Assembly (NCBI RefSeq): GCF_042693015.1
Contig: NZ_CP170544.1
Span: 3,782,001 to 3,846,000, forward strand
Origin: Sphingomonas_E sp042693015
Lineage (GTDB): Bacteria; Pseudomonadota; Alphaproteobacteria; Sphingomonadales; Sphingomonadaceae
Direction of reading: 5' to 3'
Length of the DNA: 64,000 bases
A program made the translations under genes and the position numbers. The notes under the pieces are model-generated. The model did no database searches, was not told where the DNA came from, and saw only the letters and a program-made list of their open reading frames with translations. Below are positions 33,347 through 42,148 of this stretch, one piece after another; the first letter of the stretch is position 1; every line of letters starts with the position of its first letter.

Positions 33347-34225
33347 TCAGCCGATCAGGTCCGCGACGCGCGCGACCTCCTCCACGTCGCCGCTGGTCGG
33401 GATCAATTGCACCTCGTCGGCGCCGAGATCGGCGATCTGACGCAGCACATCCCTGAGTTCGGCCGTGCTGCCGGCAAAGCCGGTAACGGGAAGCATCGCC
33501 TCCAGCGTCGCCGGCTCGATCCAGTTGAAATAGTGCCGCAGATGGCTCTGCACCTGCGCGCGGGCGCCGTCCCCCAGCGCGAACCAGAAGGATGTGGTGA
33601 GCCGCGGCGCCGGCCGGCCCGCCTCCGCCCAGGCGGCGCGCACCTGATCGAAGCTTGCTTCGACATCCTTCATGTCCATGTTGAAGCTGAAGCCGGCGAT
33701 GCCGTCCGCCCAGGCGGCCGCCATCCGTGTCGCCTTCGGCCCCTGCGCGCCGATCAGCAATTCGGGTCCGCCTGACTGGACCGGCGCTGGGCCGACCGGC
33801 TTGATCGCGTCCACCACTTTCTCGCCCGCCCAGACGCGCTTCATCACATCCACACGGCGCGCAAGCTCGCCATGGGTGCGCGTCGCGGGATCTGCGCCGG
33901 CCGCGACATAATCCTCGATCCGCCCGCCGATGCCGAGGCCGACGGTCAGTCGCCCTTGGCTCAGCATGTCGACGGTGGCGAGGCTCTTCGCCAGCATCAC
34001 CGGATCATGGAGCTGCGGAATCATGATCGTCGTCACCAGCCGCACCCGATCGGTCCACGCCGCGCAGGCCCCGAGCAGGCTCAGCGTCTCGGGATTGTCG
34101 AACGCCATGCGCTCGCCGAAGCAGAGCGACGAAAAGGGCCCCTGATCGATCGCCCTCACCCAGCCTTCCAGCATCGCCCGATCGACATCGGGCTCCATCA
34201 CCGGCAGCGTCATCCCCAGTTTCAT
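33347..34225 (-). CDS. LLM-class (luciferase-like) flavin-dependent oxidoreductase
   Basis: The 292-residue protein shows the luciferase-like monooxygenase barrel: MKLGMTLPVMEPDVD, VRLVTTIMIPQLHDPVMLAK, SQGRLTVGLGIGGRIEDYVA and PELLIGAQGPKATRMAAAWA. Members use FMN or F420. I chose the ATG at 34225; the open frame continues upstream without family sequence. It is divergent from the molybdopterin oxidoreductase with 205 bp between. The substrate cannot be told from sequence. Confidence 0.85.
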   Translation of the reverse strand: MKLGMTLPVMEPDVDRAMLEGWVRAIDQGPFSSLCFGERMAFDNPETLSLLGACAAWTDRVRLVTTIMIPQLHDPVMLAKSLATVDMLSQGRLTVGLGIGGRIEDYVAAGADPATRTHGELARRVDVMKRVWAGEKVVDAIKPVGPAPVQSGGPELLIGAQGPKATRMAAAWADGIAGFSFNMDMKDVEASFDQVRAAWAEAGRPAPRLTTSFWFALGDGARAQVQSHLRHYFNWIEPATLEAMLPVTGFAGSTAELRDVLRQIADLGADEVQLIPTSGDVEEVARVADLIG

Positions 34226-34430
34226 GGCGTTTCTCGCATCCTCTATTTTTGCGCAGCATGGATGGCGACACGGCCGATGACGATGGCTGGACGGGCCATT
34301 GTTGGCGAAACGGCCGGGATGCGCCCTACCCGGACGGCCGACAGCCACAGAAAGGCTTTGTCGCCGCCCCGGCGACGGCGCAGTCTCCGCATCGCAGCGT
34401 TCAGAAGGACGCGCGGAACGGGAGAGGATG

Positions 34431-36614
34431 ATGGCGGCTCAATCCGGCGAGCGGCGGCACGTCATATGCCGGGCCTGCCACGCGTCCTGCGACCTTGTGG
34501 TCGATCTGGCGGACGGCCGGATCACCGGCGTCCATGGCGCCCGCGACAACCCCGTCTATCACGGCTATTCCTGCATCAAGGGACGCGAGGCCCCGGCGCT
34601 GCTGACCTTGCCATCGCGCCTGCTCCATTCGCTGCGGCGGACGGCTGAGTGTTCGTTCGAACAGATCGGATCGGAACAGGCCGCCGGCGAAGTCGGCCAG
34701 CGGATCGCCACGATCGCCGCCGAGCATGGCCCGCGGTCGATCGGCCTCTATGTCGGCACCTACGGCCATATCAACCTGCCGGCTTTCATGATGGCGATGG
34801 CGTTGATGCGGGCGATCGACAGCCCGATGATCTTCACCAGCCTGACGATCGACCAGCCGGGCAAGATCACCGCGCCGGCGCTGCACGGGAACTGGCTGGG
34901 CGGCGTCCCGCCACAGGACCGCTGGGATGCGCTGCTGCTGCTGGGTGCAAACCCCGTCGTCTCGCAGGTCGGCGGACTGGGGATGAACCCGGCGCGCAAT
35001 CTCAAGCGATCGCGGGCACGCGGCATGAAGCTCGTGGTGGTCGATCCGCGCCGCACCGACTGCGCGGCGGTGGCCGATGTCCATGTCCAGCCGCGGGCTG
35101 GTGAGGATGCGGCGATCCTCGCCTGCCTGATCCGCGAGATATTGCGCGCGCCCGATGGCGTGGACGCGGCCTTCGTCGCGGCCGAATGCGAAGGGTTGGA
35201 GGCGCTCCGCAGCGCCGTGGAGCCCTTCACGCCCGAGCGGGTCGCGGCGCGGGGGGGCGTGCCGGCCGCGGCGCTGACCGACGCCGCGCAGGTGCTGATC
35301 CGCGCGAAGAGCGGCGCGGTGTTCGCCGGCACCGGCGGCAATATGTCCGGCCATCCGACTTTGGTCGAATATCTCGGTCGGATCATCACCAGCCTGCGCG
35401 GCTGGTATCTGCGCGCCGGCGACGCACGGCCCAATCCCGGCGTGTTCATCAATCCGCCGCCGCCGCTTGCCGCCGCCGCCCCACCGTCATCGGTGCTCGG
35501 CGCGGGCCGGCCGACGCGCGTGCGGGGTTTGAGCGAAACCGCCGCCGGCATGCCGACCGCCGCTTTGGCCGAAGAGATATTGGTGCCGGGCGAAGGCAGG
35601 ATAAGGGCGCTGATCGTGCTGGGCGGCAATCCGGTAATGGCCTGGCCCGACGAGGCGATGACGACGCGCGCGATGCGCGAGCTGGACCTGCTGGTCTGCG
35701 TCGACCCCAAGCTTACCGCCACCGCCGCGCTGGCCGATTATGTGCTGGCACCGCGGCTGGGGCTGGAGATCATGAACACCACCGCCCATGTCGAGATCGC
35801 CTCCAATTTCGGTGCGGGCATGGGCTTCGACCGGCCTTATGGTCAGGTGGCGCCCGCACTGACGGAGCCGCCGGCGGGCAGCGACGTGCTGGAGGAATGG
35901 GAATATCTGCACGCCATCGCCGCGACGGCGGGGTTGCAGCTCTCACTCGACCCGGCCTCCACGCTCGATCCGGTTGCGGCGGCGGAGTTGGGCACGAAAC
36001 TGGACATGGATCAACGCCCGACAAGCGAGGCGATCTGGCGGATGCTCGTCAAATCGAGCCCGGTGCCGTTCGACGATGTGGCAGCGACCCCCGGTGGGCG
36101 TCTGTTCGATCGTCGCGAGACGATCCAGCCCAAACCCGACGGATGGGCCGGACGGCTGCAGATCGGCGATGCGATGATGATGGCGGAACTCGCCGCGCTG
36201 GCAGCCGAAGACATGCCCGCGGTCGATGATGATTTTCCGTTCCAGCTGCTCAGCCGGCGGCTCAACGACGTGATGAATTCGAGCTGGCACGACAATCCGA
36301 AGCAGGGCCGGCGCTGGCGCCGCAACCCCGCCTTCATCCATCCCGCCGACATGGAGCGCCTCAGCATCACCGCCGGCGAGGATGTGGCGATAGAGTCGCG
36401 GCATGGCAGGGTCGTCGCGGTCGCCGAGCCAGCAGACGATGTGCGGCCCGGCTGCATTTCCATGAGCCATGGCTGGGGCCAAAGCGATGCCTCGGGCCGG
36501 CTGGGTGGCGAGGCCAATGCCGCGCGGCTGATCGCCACCGATCGCGATTTCGACGCGCTAACCGGCATTCCGCGCATGAGCGGCTTTGCGGTGCGCGTCG
36601 CGCCGCTGGCTTAG
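34431..36614 (+). CDS. molybdopterin-dependent oxidoreductase with [4Fe-4S] cluster
   Basis: The 727-residue protein starts with an N-terminal iron-sulfur site, Cys13, Cys16, Cys20 and Cys48 (CRACHASC, then YSCIKG). The bis-MGD molybdoenzyme fold follows: LLLGANPVVSQ, VVVDPRRTDCAAVADVH, IVLGGNPVMAWPDE. A C-terminal molybdopterin-binding domain carries RRNPAFIHPADMERL and GCISMSHGWG. There is no twin-arginine signal, so it is cytoplasmic. No electron-transfer subunit lies nearby, and the substrate is unknown. I prefer ATG 34431, six bases after GGAG, over 34428. The stop overlaps convergent glnD by 4 bases. Confidence 0.86.
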   Translation: MAAQSGERRHVICRACHASCDLVVDLADGRITGVHGARDNPVYHGYSCIKGREAPALLTLPSRLLHSLRRTAECSFEQIGSEQAAGEVGQRIATIAAEHGPRSIGLYVGTYGHINLPAFMMAMALMRAIDSPMIFTSLTIDQPGKITAPALHGNWLGGVPPQDRWDALLLLGANPVVSQVGGLGMNPARNLKRSRARGMKLVVVDPRRTDCAAVADVHVQPRAGEDAAILACLIREILRAPDGVDAAFVAAECEGLEALRSAVEPFTPERVAARGGVPAAALTDAAQVLIRAKSGAVFAGTGGNMSGHPTLVEYLGRIITSLRGWYLRAGDARPNPGVFINPPPPLAAAAPPSSVLGAGRPTRVRGLSETAAGMPTAALAEEILVPGEGRIRALIVLGGNPVMAWPDEAMTTRAMRELDLLVCVDPKLTATAALADYVLAPRLGLEIMNTTAHVEIASNFGAGMGFDRPYGQVAPALTEPPAGSDVLEEWEYLHAIAATAGLQLSLDPASTLDPVAAAELGTKLDMDQRPTSEAIWRMLVKSSPVPFDDVAATPGGRLFDRRETIQPKPDGWAGRLQIGDAMMMAELAALAAEDMPAVDDDFPFQLLSRRLNDVMNSSWHDNPKQGRRWRRNPAFIHPADMERLSITAGEDVAIESRHGRVVAVAEPADDVRPGCISMSHGWGQSDASGRLGGEANAARLIATDRDFDALTGIPRMSGFAVRVAPLA

Positions 36615-39367
36615 GCGGCCGCTTCGGCGATCTCGCCGCCGGCGGCTTCGAGCAACCGGCGTTCGAGCGCCTTGAGGCGGGTCGCGCCCGTCACCTTGTC
36701 GCCGGTCAGATCGGTCACATAGAAGACGTCGACCGCGCGCTCGCCATAGGTGGCGATATGCGCGGAATGGATCGTGACCTTCGACTGGAAGAGCGCGTGG
36801 GCGAGCGCGTTGAGCAAAGCCGGTCGATCGCGCGCATTGATCTCGACCACCGTATAGCGGTTCGATGCGCGGTTATCGATCAGCACCACCGGCTCGATCG
36901 CGAAGGCATCCGCACGGGCGCGGGGCAGCGGCTTGGCGGCCAGACGATCGGCCAGGCGGCTGCGGTTGGCGAGCGCATCGTCGATCGAGATTTCCAGGCG
37001 CTTGAGCCTCTGGGCTTCATCAAAGGGCCGGCCGAATGGATCCTGCACCAGGATATTGTCGATCGCCATGCCGTCGCGCGTGGTGTGGATGCGCGCATCG
37101 ATGATGCTGCCGCCGGCCACGTGGATGGCGCCGGCGATGCGGTAGAACAGGCCCGGATGGTCGGCGGCGTAGATGGTGACGAGCGTCGCGCCGCGCTCGG
37201 CATCCGCCTCCGCCCCGATCGAGAGCGGCTTGTGGCCGGCATCCGCATCGGCGATCAGCCGCACATTGCGTTCGATGACGTCGATCGATTCCGCGACCCA
37301 ATAGGCTTCGGGCAGGCGCTTGACGACCGCATCGAAGCGATCGGCTGACCAATCCAGCCGGTCGCGCAGCGCCGCCTGCTTGGCCTCGATCCGTTCCTTG
37401 CGGCCACGCTGCTTGTGGCCGAGCCGCAGCACCTCTTCCGCTGCTTCGTAGAGATCGGAGAGGAGCTGGCGTTTCCAGCTGTTCCACACCCCCGGCCCGA
37501 CGGCGCGAATATCGACGACGGTGAGCACCAGCAGCAGGCGCAGACGCTCCGGGCTCTGCACCGCCTCGGCGAAGTCGAGCACGGTCTTGAAGTCGGCAAG
37601 ATCGCGCTTGAAGGCGGTGGCGGACATCAACAGGTGCCAGCGCACCAGCCAGGCGACCAGTTCGGTCTCGGCCGCGGTCATCCCCAACCGCGGGCAGAGT
37701 TTCTGCGCAACTTCGGCGCCCAATATGCTGTGGTCGCCGCCGCGGCCCTTGGCGATGTCGTGCAGCAGCACCGACGCATAGAGCGCGCGGCGCGAAACCA
37801 GCTGGCGCATGATGACGGTCGCGAGCGGATGATCGTCCTGCAGTTCGCCCTTCTCGATCTGGGAGAGCAGGCCGATCGCCTGGATGGTGTGCTCGTCCAC
37901 CGTGAAATGGTGGTACATATCGAACTGCATCTGCGCGACGACGCGGCCGAAATCGGGCACGAAGCGGCCGAACACGCCGGCCTCGTTCATCCAGCGCAAC
38001 ACCGTTTCGGGATCGCGTGGGGACGTCAGCACGTCCATGAAATAGGCGTTGGCCCGCGGATCGCGGCGGACGACATTGTCGATCAGCCGGGCATCGCGAC
38101 CCGCCTGCCGCATCGCGGTGGGGTGGATTTCCAGCTCATGCTTGTCGGCCACGGCGAAGAGCTGGAGCAGGCGGACAGGATCCTGCTCGAAGAAATCGTC
38201 GGACGGCGTGCTCAGCCTCCCGCGTTCGAAGGAAAACCCTTCCAGCTTGCGTGGTTTGCGGCGCAGGCTGGGCAGTGCGAAGCGTCGGCCACGCGCGGCA
38301 AACTCTTCATCGAGATGGGCGAGGAATACGCCCGTCAGATCGCCCACCTGCTTCGCGGTGAGGAAATAATGCTGCATGAAGCGCTCGACCGCCGACCGGC
38401 CCGGCCGCTCGGCATAGCGCATCCGGTGGGCGATATCGGGCTGGACGTCGAAGGTCAGCCGATCCTCGGCCCGGTTGGTCAGGATGTGGAGGTGGCAACG
38501 CACCGCCCACAGGAAATTCTCCGCCTTCTGGAATTGCTTGAGCTCGGTGGGCGTCAACAGGCCCTTGTCGACCAGTTCGGGCACCGATCGGACTTGGTTC
38601 ACATATTTGCCGATCCAGAAAAGCGTGTGCAGATCGCGCAGCCCTCCCTTCCCCTCCTTGAGGTTGGGTTCGACGACATAGCGGCTATCGCCCATGCGCC
38701 GGTGTCGCTCGTCGCGCTCGGCCAGTTTCTCGGCGACGAAAGTGCGCGCGGTGCCGGCGACGATCTCGCGGTCGAAGCGGCGGCTCGCCTCGTCGTACAG
38801 CGCCTCGTCCCCCCAGACGAAGCGCCCCTCCAGCAATGCGGTGCGGATGGTGAGGTCGCTCTTCGCCATGCGGATCATGTCGTCGAGCGAGCGGCTGCTG
38901 TGGCCGACCTTGAGCCCCAGATCCCACAGCAGATAGAGCATGGATTCGATCACCTGCTCTGCCCAGCTCGTCTGCTTCCAAGGCGTCAGGAAAGCGATGT
39001 CGACATCCGAATGGAGCGCCATCTCGGCCCGGCCATAGCCGCCCACCGCCATCAGCGTCAGGCGCTCGCCCGCGGTCGGGTTGTTGAGCGGGTAAAGCCG
39101 GTGGGTGGTGAAATCGAACACCAGCCGCAGGATCTGATCGGTCAGGAAGGCATAGGCCGTGGCCGCGTCGGCGCCGCGGGTGGGGGCGGCCGCCAGCCGC
39201 CCCGCAATCTCGCCACGGCCGCTTTCCAGCGCCTGCTTCAGGACCGCGGTGGCGCCGCGCCGCAGCGCCATCGTGTCCGAACCCTGCAGCTCTTCGAGCT
39301 GGGTCGCGATCTCGCGGCGGTCGATGATCGCCCGCCGATTGGCCAGGGATTCGAAGCGTGTCACCAT
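36611..39367 (-). CDS. glnD: bifunctional PII uridylyltransferase / uridylyl-removing enzyme
   Basis: The 918-residue protein has the GlnD domain order. A nucleotidyltransferase site GGYGRAEMALHSDVD (109-123) is followed by a linker with KEGKGGLRDLHTLFWI. An HD domain for deuridylylation comes next (HHFTVDEHTIQAIGLL, then LLHDIAKGRGGDHS). Two C-terminal ACT domains (about 735-810 and 845-915) sense glutamine. It modifies PII proteins and so links glutamine level to nitrogen control, fitting the two glutamate dehydrogenases and glutaminase nearby. All key motifs look intact. Confidence 0.95.
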   Translation of the reverse strand: MVTRFESLANRRAIIDRREIATQLEELQGSDTMALRRGATAVLKQALESGRGEIAGRLAAAPTRGADAATAYAFLTDQILRLVFDFTTHRLYPLNNPTAGERLTLMAVGGYGRAEMALHSDVDIAFLTPWKQTSWAEQVIESMLYLLWDLGLKVGHSSRSLDDMIRMAKSDLTIRTALLEGRFVWGDEALYDEASRRFDREIVAGTARTFVAEKLAERDERHRRMGDSRYVVEPNLKEGKGGLRDLHTLFWIGKYVNQVRSVPELVDKGLLTPTELKQFQKAENFLWAVRCHLHILTNRAEDRLTFDVQPDIAHRMRYAERPGRSAVERFMQHYFLTAKQVGDLTGVFLAHLDEEFAARGRRFALPSLRRKPRKLEGFSFERGRLSTPSDDFFEQDPVRLLQLFAVADKHELEIHPTAMRQAGRDARLIDNVVRRDPRANAYFMDVLTSPRDPETVLRWMNEAGVFGRFVPDFGRVVAQMQFDMYHHFTVDEHTIQAIGLLSQIEKGELQDDHPLATVIMRQLVSRRALYASVLLHDIAKGRGGDHSILGAEVAQKLCPRLGMTAAETELVAWLVRWHLLMSATAFKRDLADFKTVLDFAEAVQSPERLRLLLVLTVVDIRAVGPGVWNSWKRQLLSDLYEAAEEVLRLGHKQRGRKERIEAKQAALRDRLDWSADRFDAVVKRLPEAYWVAESIDVIERNVRLIADADAGHKPLSIGAEADAERGATLVTIYAADHPGLFYRIAGAIHVAGGSIIDARIHTTRDGMAIDNILVQDPFGRPFDEAQRLKRLEISIDDALANRSRLADRLAAKPLPRARADAFAIEPVVLIDNRASNRYTVVEINARDRPALLNALAHALFQSKVTIHSAHIATYGERAVDVFYVTDLTGDKVTGATRLKALERRLLEAAGGEIAEAAA

Positions 39368-39412
39368 CGCCCTTGCCGTAAAGCGGTTCGATCCAGACGC
39401 AAGCCGTCGCGA

Positions 39413-41527
39413 TCAATCATTCGGCACGGCGAGGCCCGTCCACTTGGCGGCGAAGGCCCAGAGATCGGCAAACTCCGCGATCAGTTTGTCCGTCGGCTTG
39501 CCCGATCCATGGCCGGCGCGCGTCTCGATGCGGATGAGATGCGGCCGATCGCCGATCTTGGCAGCCTGGAGCGCCGCGACATATTTGAAGCTATGCCCCG
39601 GCACGACGCGATCATCGGTGTCCGCCGTCGTCACCAGGATCGCCGGATAGGTCTGGCCACGGCCGATATTGTGATAGGGCGAATAAGCGCGCAGCACGTC
39701 GAAATCGGCTTGCTTCGACGGATAGCCATAATCGTCGACCCAGTAACGGCCCGCCGTGAACCGATCGAAGCGGAGCATGTCCATCACCCCCACCGCCGGC
39801 AGCGCCGCCGCGAACAGATCGGGCCGCTGGTTGGTGACGGCGCCGACCAGCAGGCCGCCGTTCGAGCGGCCCATGATCGCGATCTTGCCCTTCGCCGATA
39901 TGCCCTCGCGGACCAGATATTCGCCGGCCCCGATGAAATCGTCGAACACATTCTGCTTGTTGGCGAGCCGGCCGCCATCGTGCCACGCCTTGCCATATTC
40001 GCCGCCGCCGCGGATGTTGGCGAGCGCATAGACGCCGCCCATCTCCATCCAGGCGAGGTTCGCAGGGCTGAAGCCCGGCCGCGACGAGATGTTGAAGCCG
40101 CCATAGGCGTAAAGCAGGGTCGGCAGTCCGGCCTTCAGATTGGCGCCGCGCTTGTAGACGATGAAGAGCGGCACGCGCGTGCCATCCTTGGAGGCATAGA
40201 AGCGCTGCTCAACCGCATAGTCGCCCGGATCGAACGCGACCTTGGGCACCGCGAAGGGCGAGATGTTCCCGCTCGCCGCGTCATAACGGTAGATGGCGGT
40301 CGGCACGTTGAAGCTGGTGAAGGCGAAGAATGCCTCGGGATCGTCGGCGCTGCCCTCCATATCCTTGGCGGTGCCGATGCCGGGCAAGGCGAGCTTGGCG
40401 ATCGGCTGGCCATCCAGCGTGAACGAGCGGACCTCGGTGCGGGCATCGACCAGATAGGTGACGACGAGCTTGCCGCCGACGACGAGCGCGCTGTCGATGG
40501 TCGATTTGGCTTCGGGCACGATCTCCTGCATCGCACCGCTGGCCGCGTCGAGCGCGACGATCCGCTGCAGCGGCGCATCCTTGTTGGTGAGGAAGATCAG
40601 CCGATCGCCCTGATTGCCGACGAGCGTCCAGTTATTCTCCAGCCCCTTCACCAGCGTCTGCGGCGTCGCATCGGGCTTGCGCAGGTCGATCAGTATGATT
40701 TCATACCGGTCATCGGTGCCTTCCGCCGAGGTGATGACGAGCCAGGCGCCGTCCTCGGTGAGTTCCGCGCTGTGGCCGAGCTTCGGCCGGTCGGGCGTCG
40801 CATAGACCAGCCGGTCCTCGGTCTGCGGGGTGCCGAGGCGGTGGAAGTAGACTTTGTGGTTCTCGTTGAGCGCCTGGAACGCCTCGCCTGCCTTGGGTTC
40901 GGGAAAGCGCGAATAATAGACGCCGCTGCCATCCTTCGCCCAGGCGAGGTTGGAGGATTTCACCCATTTGAGTTCGTCCGTCATCGGTTGCCCGTTCGTG
41001 ACGTCGAGGACACGGACAGTGCGCCAGTCACTGCCGCCGTCCTGGATAGCGTAAGCCAGTTTGGTGCCGTCCTTTGAAGGCTTCCATTCGGCGAGCGCGG
41101 TGGCGCCGTCCTTCGCCCATGTGTTGGGATCGATCAGCGCACGCGGCGCGCCATTCAGGCCGGTGCGGACATAGAGCACCGACTGGTTCTGCAGCCCGTC
41201 ATTGCGCGTGTAGAAATAATTGCCGCCGGCCTTCCTGGGCACGTCGAAACGCTCATAGTTCCAGAGCTGCGTCATCCGTTTCTTGATCGCGTCGCGGCCC
41301 GGCAGCGTCGCCAGATAGGCGTCGGTCACCTTGTTCTGCTCGGCCACCCATTGCGCGACCTTGGGATCGGTGCGGACGTCGTTTTCGAGCCAGCGATAGG
41401 GATCGGCGATCGGCTGGCCGAACTGAGTGTCAACGACATTGCCGCGTTCGGTGGTGGGGTAGGCGATCGGCGCGGCGAGCGCGGGGGTGACGGCGCTCAG
41501 CAGCAAGGCGGCGACAAGATTCTTCAT
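39413..41527 (-). CDS. prolyl oligopeptidase (S9A family), probably periplasmic
   Basis: The 704-residue protein has a signal peptide (MKNLVAALLLSAVTPALAAP). A beta-propeller domain starting DPYRWLENDVRTDPKVAQWV follows. The C-terminal alpha/beta-hydrolase domain holds the catalytic serine in GRSNGGLL (about residue 553), aspartate near DTDDRVVPGHS and histidine in RAGHGSGKP. The triad is complete, so it should cleave short peptides after proline. It lies 33 bases after the rplQ terminator on the same strand, so its promoter must be very close or it is fed by read-through. Confidence 0.9.
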   Translation of the reverse strand: MKNLVAALLLSAVTPALAAPIAYPTTERGNVVDTQFGQPIADPYRWLENDVRTDPKVAQWVAEQNKVTDAYLATLPGRDAIKKRMTQLWNYERFDVPRKAGGNYFYTRNDGLQNQSVLYVRTGLNGAPRALIDPNTWAKDGATALAEWKPSKDGTKLAYAIQDGGSDWRTVRVLDVTNGQPMTDELKWVKSSNLAWAKDGSGVYYSRFPEPKAGEAFQALNENHKVYFHRLGTPQTEDRLVYATPDRPKLGHSAELTEDGAWLVITSAEGTDDRYEIILIDLRKPDATPQTLVKGLENNWTLVGNQGDRLIFLTNKDAPLQRIVALDAASGAMQEIVPEAKSTIDSALVVGGKLVVTYLVDARTEVRSFTLDGQPIAKLALPGIGTAKDMEGSADDPEAFFAFTSFNVPTAIYRYDAASGNISPFAVPKVAFDPGDYAVEQRFYASKDGTRVPLFIVYKRGANLKAGLPTLLYAYGGFNISSRPGFSPANLAWMEMGGVYALANIRGGGEYGKAWHDGGRLANKQNVFDDFIGAGEYLVREGISAKGKIAIMGRSNGGLLVGAVTNQRPDLFAAALPAVGVMDMLRFDRFTAGRYWVDDYGYPSKQADFDVLRAYSPYHNIGRGQTYPAILVTTADTDDRVVPGHSFKYVAALQAAKIGDRPHLIRIETRAGHGSGKPTDKLIAEFADLWAFAAKWTGLAVPND

Positions 41528-41550
41528 CGGGCGAATGGCCTCACGGGCAA

Positions 41551-41581
41551 AAGGAAAGGCCGGAGACTAACGTCCCCGGCC
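41551..41581 (-). terminator. rho-independent terminator of the rpsM-rplQ operon
   Basis: On the minus strand GCCGGGGAC and GTCTCCGGC form a 9-bp stem (one G-U) around GTTA (41560-41581), followed by CTTTCCTTTT. It lies 34 bases after the rplQ stop codon. Confidence 0.88.
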
Positions 41582-41614
41582 TTGCATTCAACCCCGAGAG
41601 GTAACCTGAAAGGT

Positions 41615-42037
41615 TCAGGCGGCCTCGTCGAAATCTTCCTCGGTTTCCACCGGGCCCGAATCCTGGCCCTTGGCCGAGACGTCGCGGTCGACGAACTCGA
41701 TGATCGCCATCGAAGCGGCGTCCGACGCGCGGATGCCGGCCTTGATGATGCGGGTATAGCCGCCGTTGCGATCCTTGTAGCGCTCGGCCAGGACGTCGAA
41801 CAGCTTCACGAGCTGGGCGTCATCAAGCAGACGGGCGTGCGCGAGGCGACGATTGGCGAGGCCACCCTTCTTCGCCAGCGTCACCAGCTTCTCGACATAG
41901 GGGCGAAGCTCCTTCGCCTTGGCGAGCGTGGTGGTGATCTGCTCGTGCTTGATCAGCGCGGCCGACTGGTTGCGGAACAGAGCGGTACGGTGAGACGCGG
42001 TCCGCTGAAGCTTACGACCGCCTACGCGATGGCGCAT
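41615..42037 (-). CDS. rplQ: 50S ribosomal protein L17
   Basis: The 140-residue protein begins MRHRVGGRKLQRTASHRTAL, the universal bacterial L17 start, and continues with ALIKHEQITTTLAKAKELRP. L17 binds 23S rRNA near the exit of the 50S subunit. It is the last gene of the minus-strand rpsM-rpsK-rpoA-rplQ operon, 111 bases after rpoA, the gap holding two hairpins. An acidic tail (ETEEDFDEAA) extends beyond the usual core. Confidence 0.97.
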   Translation of the reverse strand: MRHRVGGRKLQRTASHRTALFRNQSAALIKHEQITTTLAKAKELRPYVEKLVTLAKKGGLANRRLAHARLLDDAQLVKLFDVLAERYKDRNGGYTRIIKAGIRASDAASMAIIEFVDRDVSAKGQDSGPVETEEDFDEAA

Positions 42038-42058
42038 GTTACTCTTCCTTCAGTTCGT

Positions 42059-42110
42059 CCCGGAGCCGTATCAGGTACTCCGGGCCAGGCGGTGTAAACG
42101 GGCCACCGCC
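42059..42110 (-). other. two hairpins in the rpoA-rplQ intergenic region
   Basis: CCCGGAG pairs with CTCCGGG (42059-42084), and GGCGGT pairs with ACCGCC (42088-42110). They sit in the transcript between rpoA and the rplQ start. They could adjust rplQ translation or mRNA processing; no known motif is recognised. Confidence 0.45.
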
Positions 42111-42148
42111 CAAAGCCCTTAAAAGTCAGGTCGGAAAGACCCGCCCGA

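Noticed and set aside
37415..41077. A 1220-codon plus-strand open frame opposite glnD and the prolyl oligopeptidase gene
   Set aside because: It spans two clear genes on the other strand, has no family motif and comes from the high GC content that removes stop codons in antisense frames.
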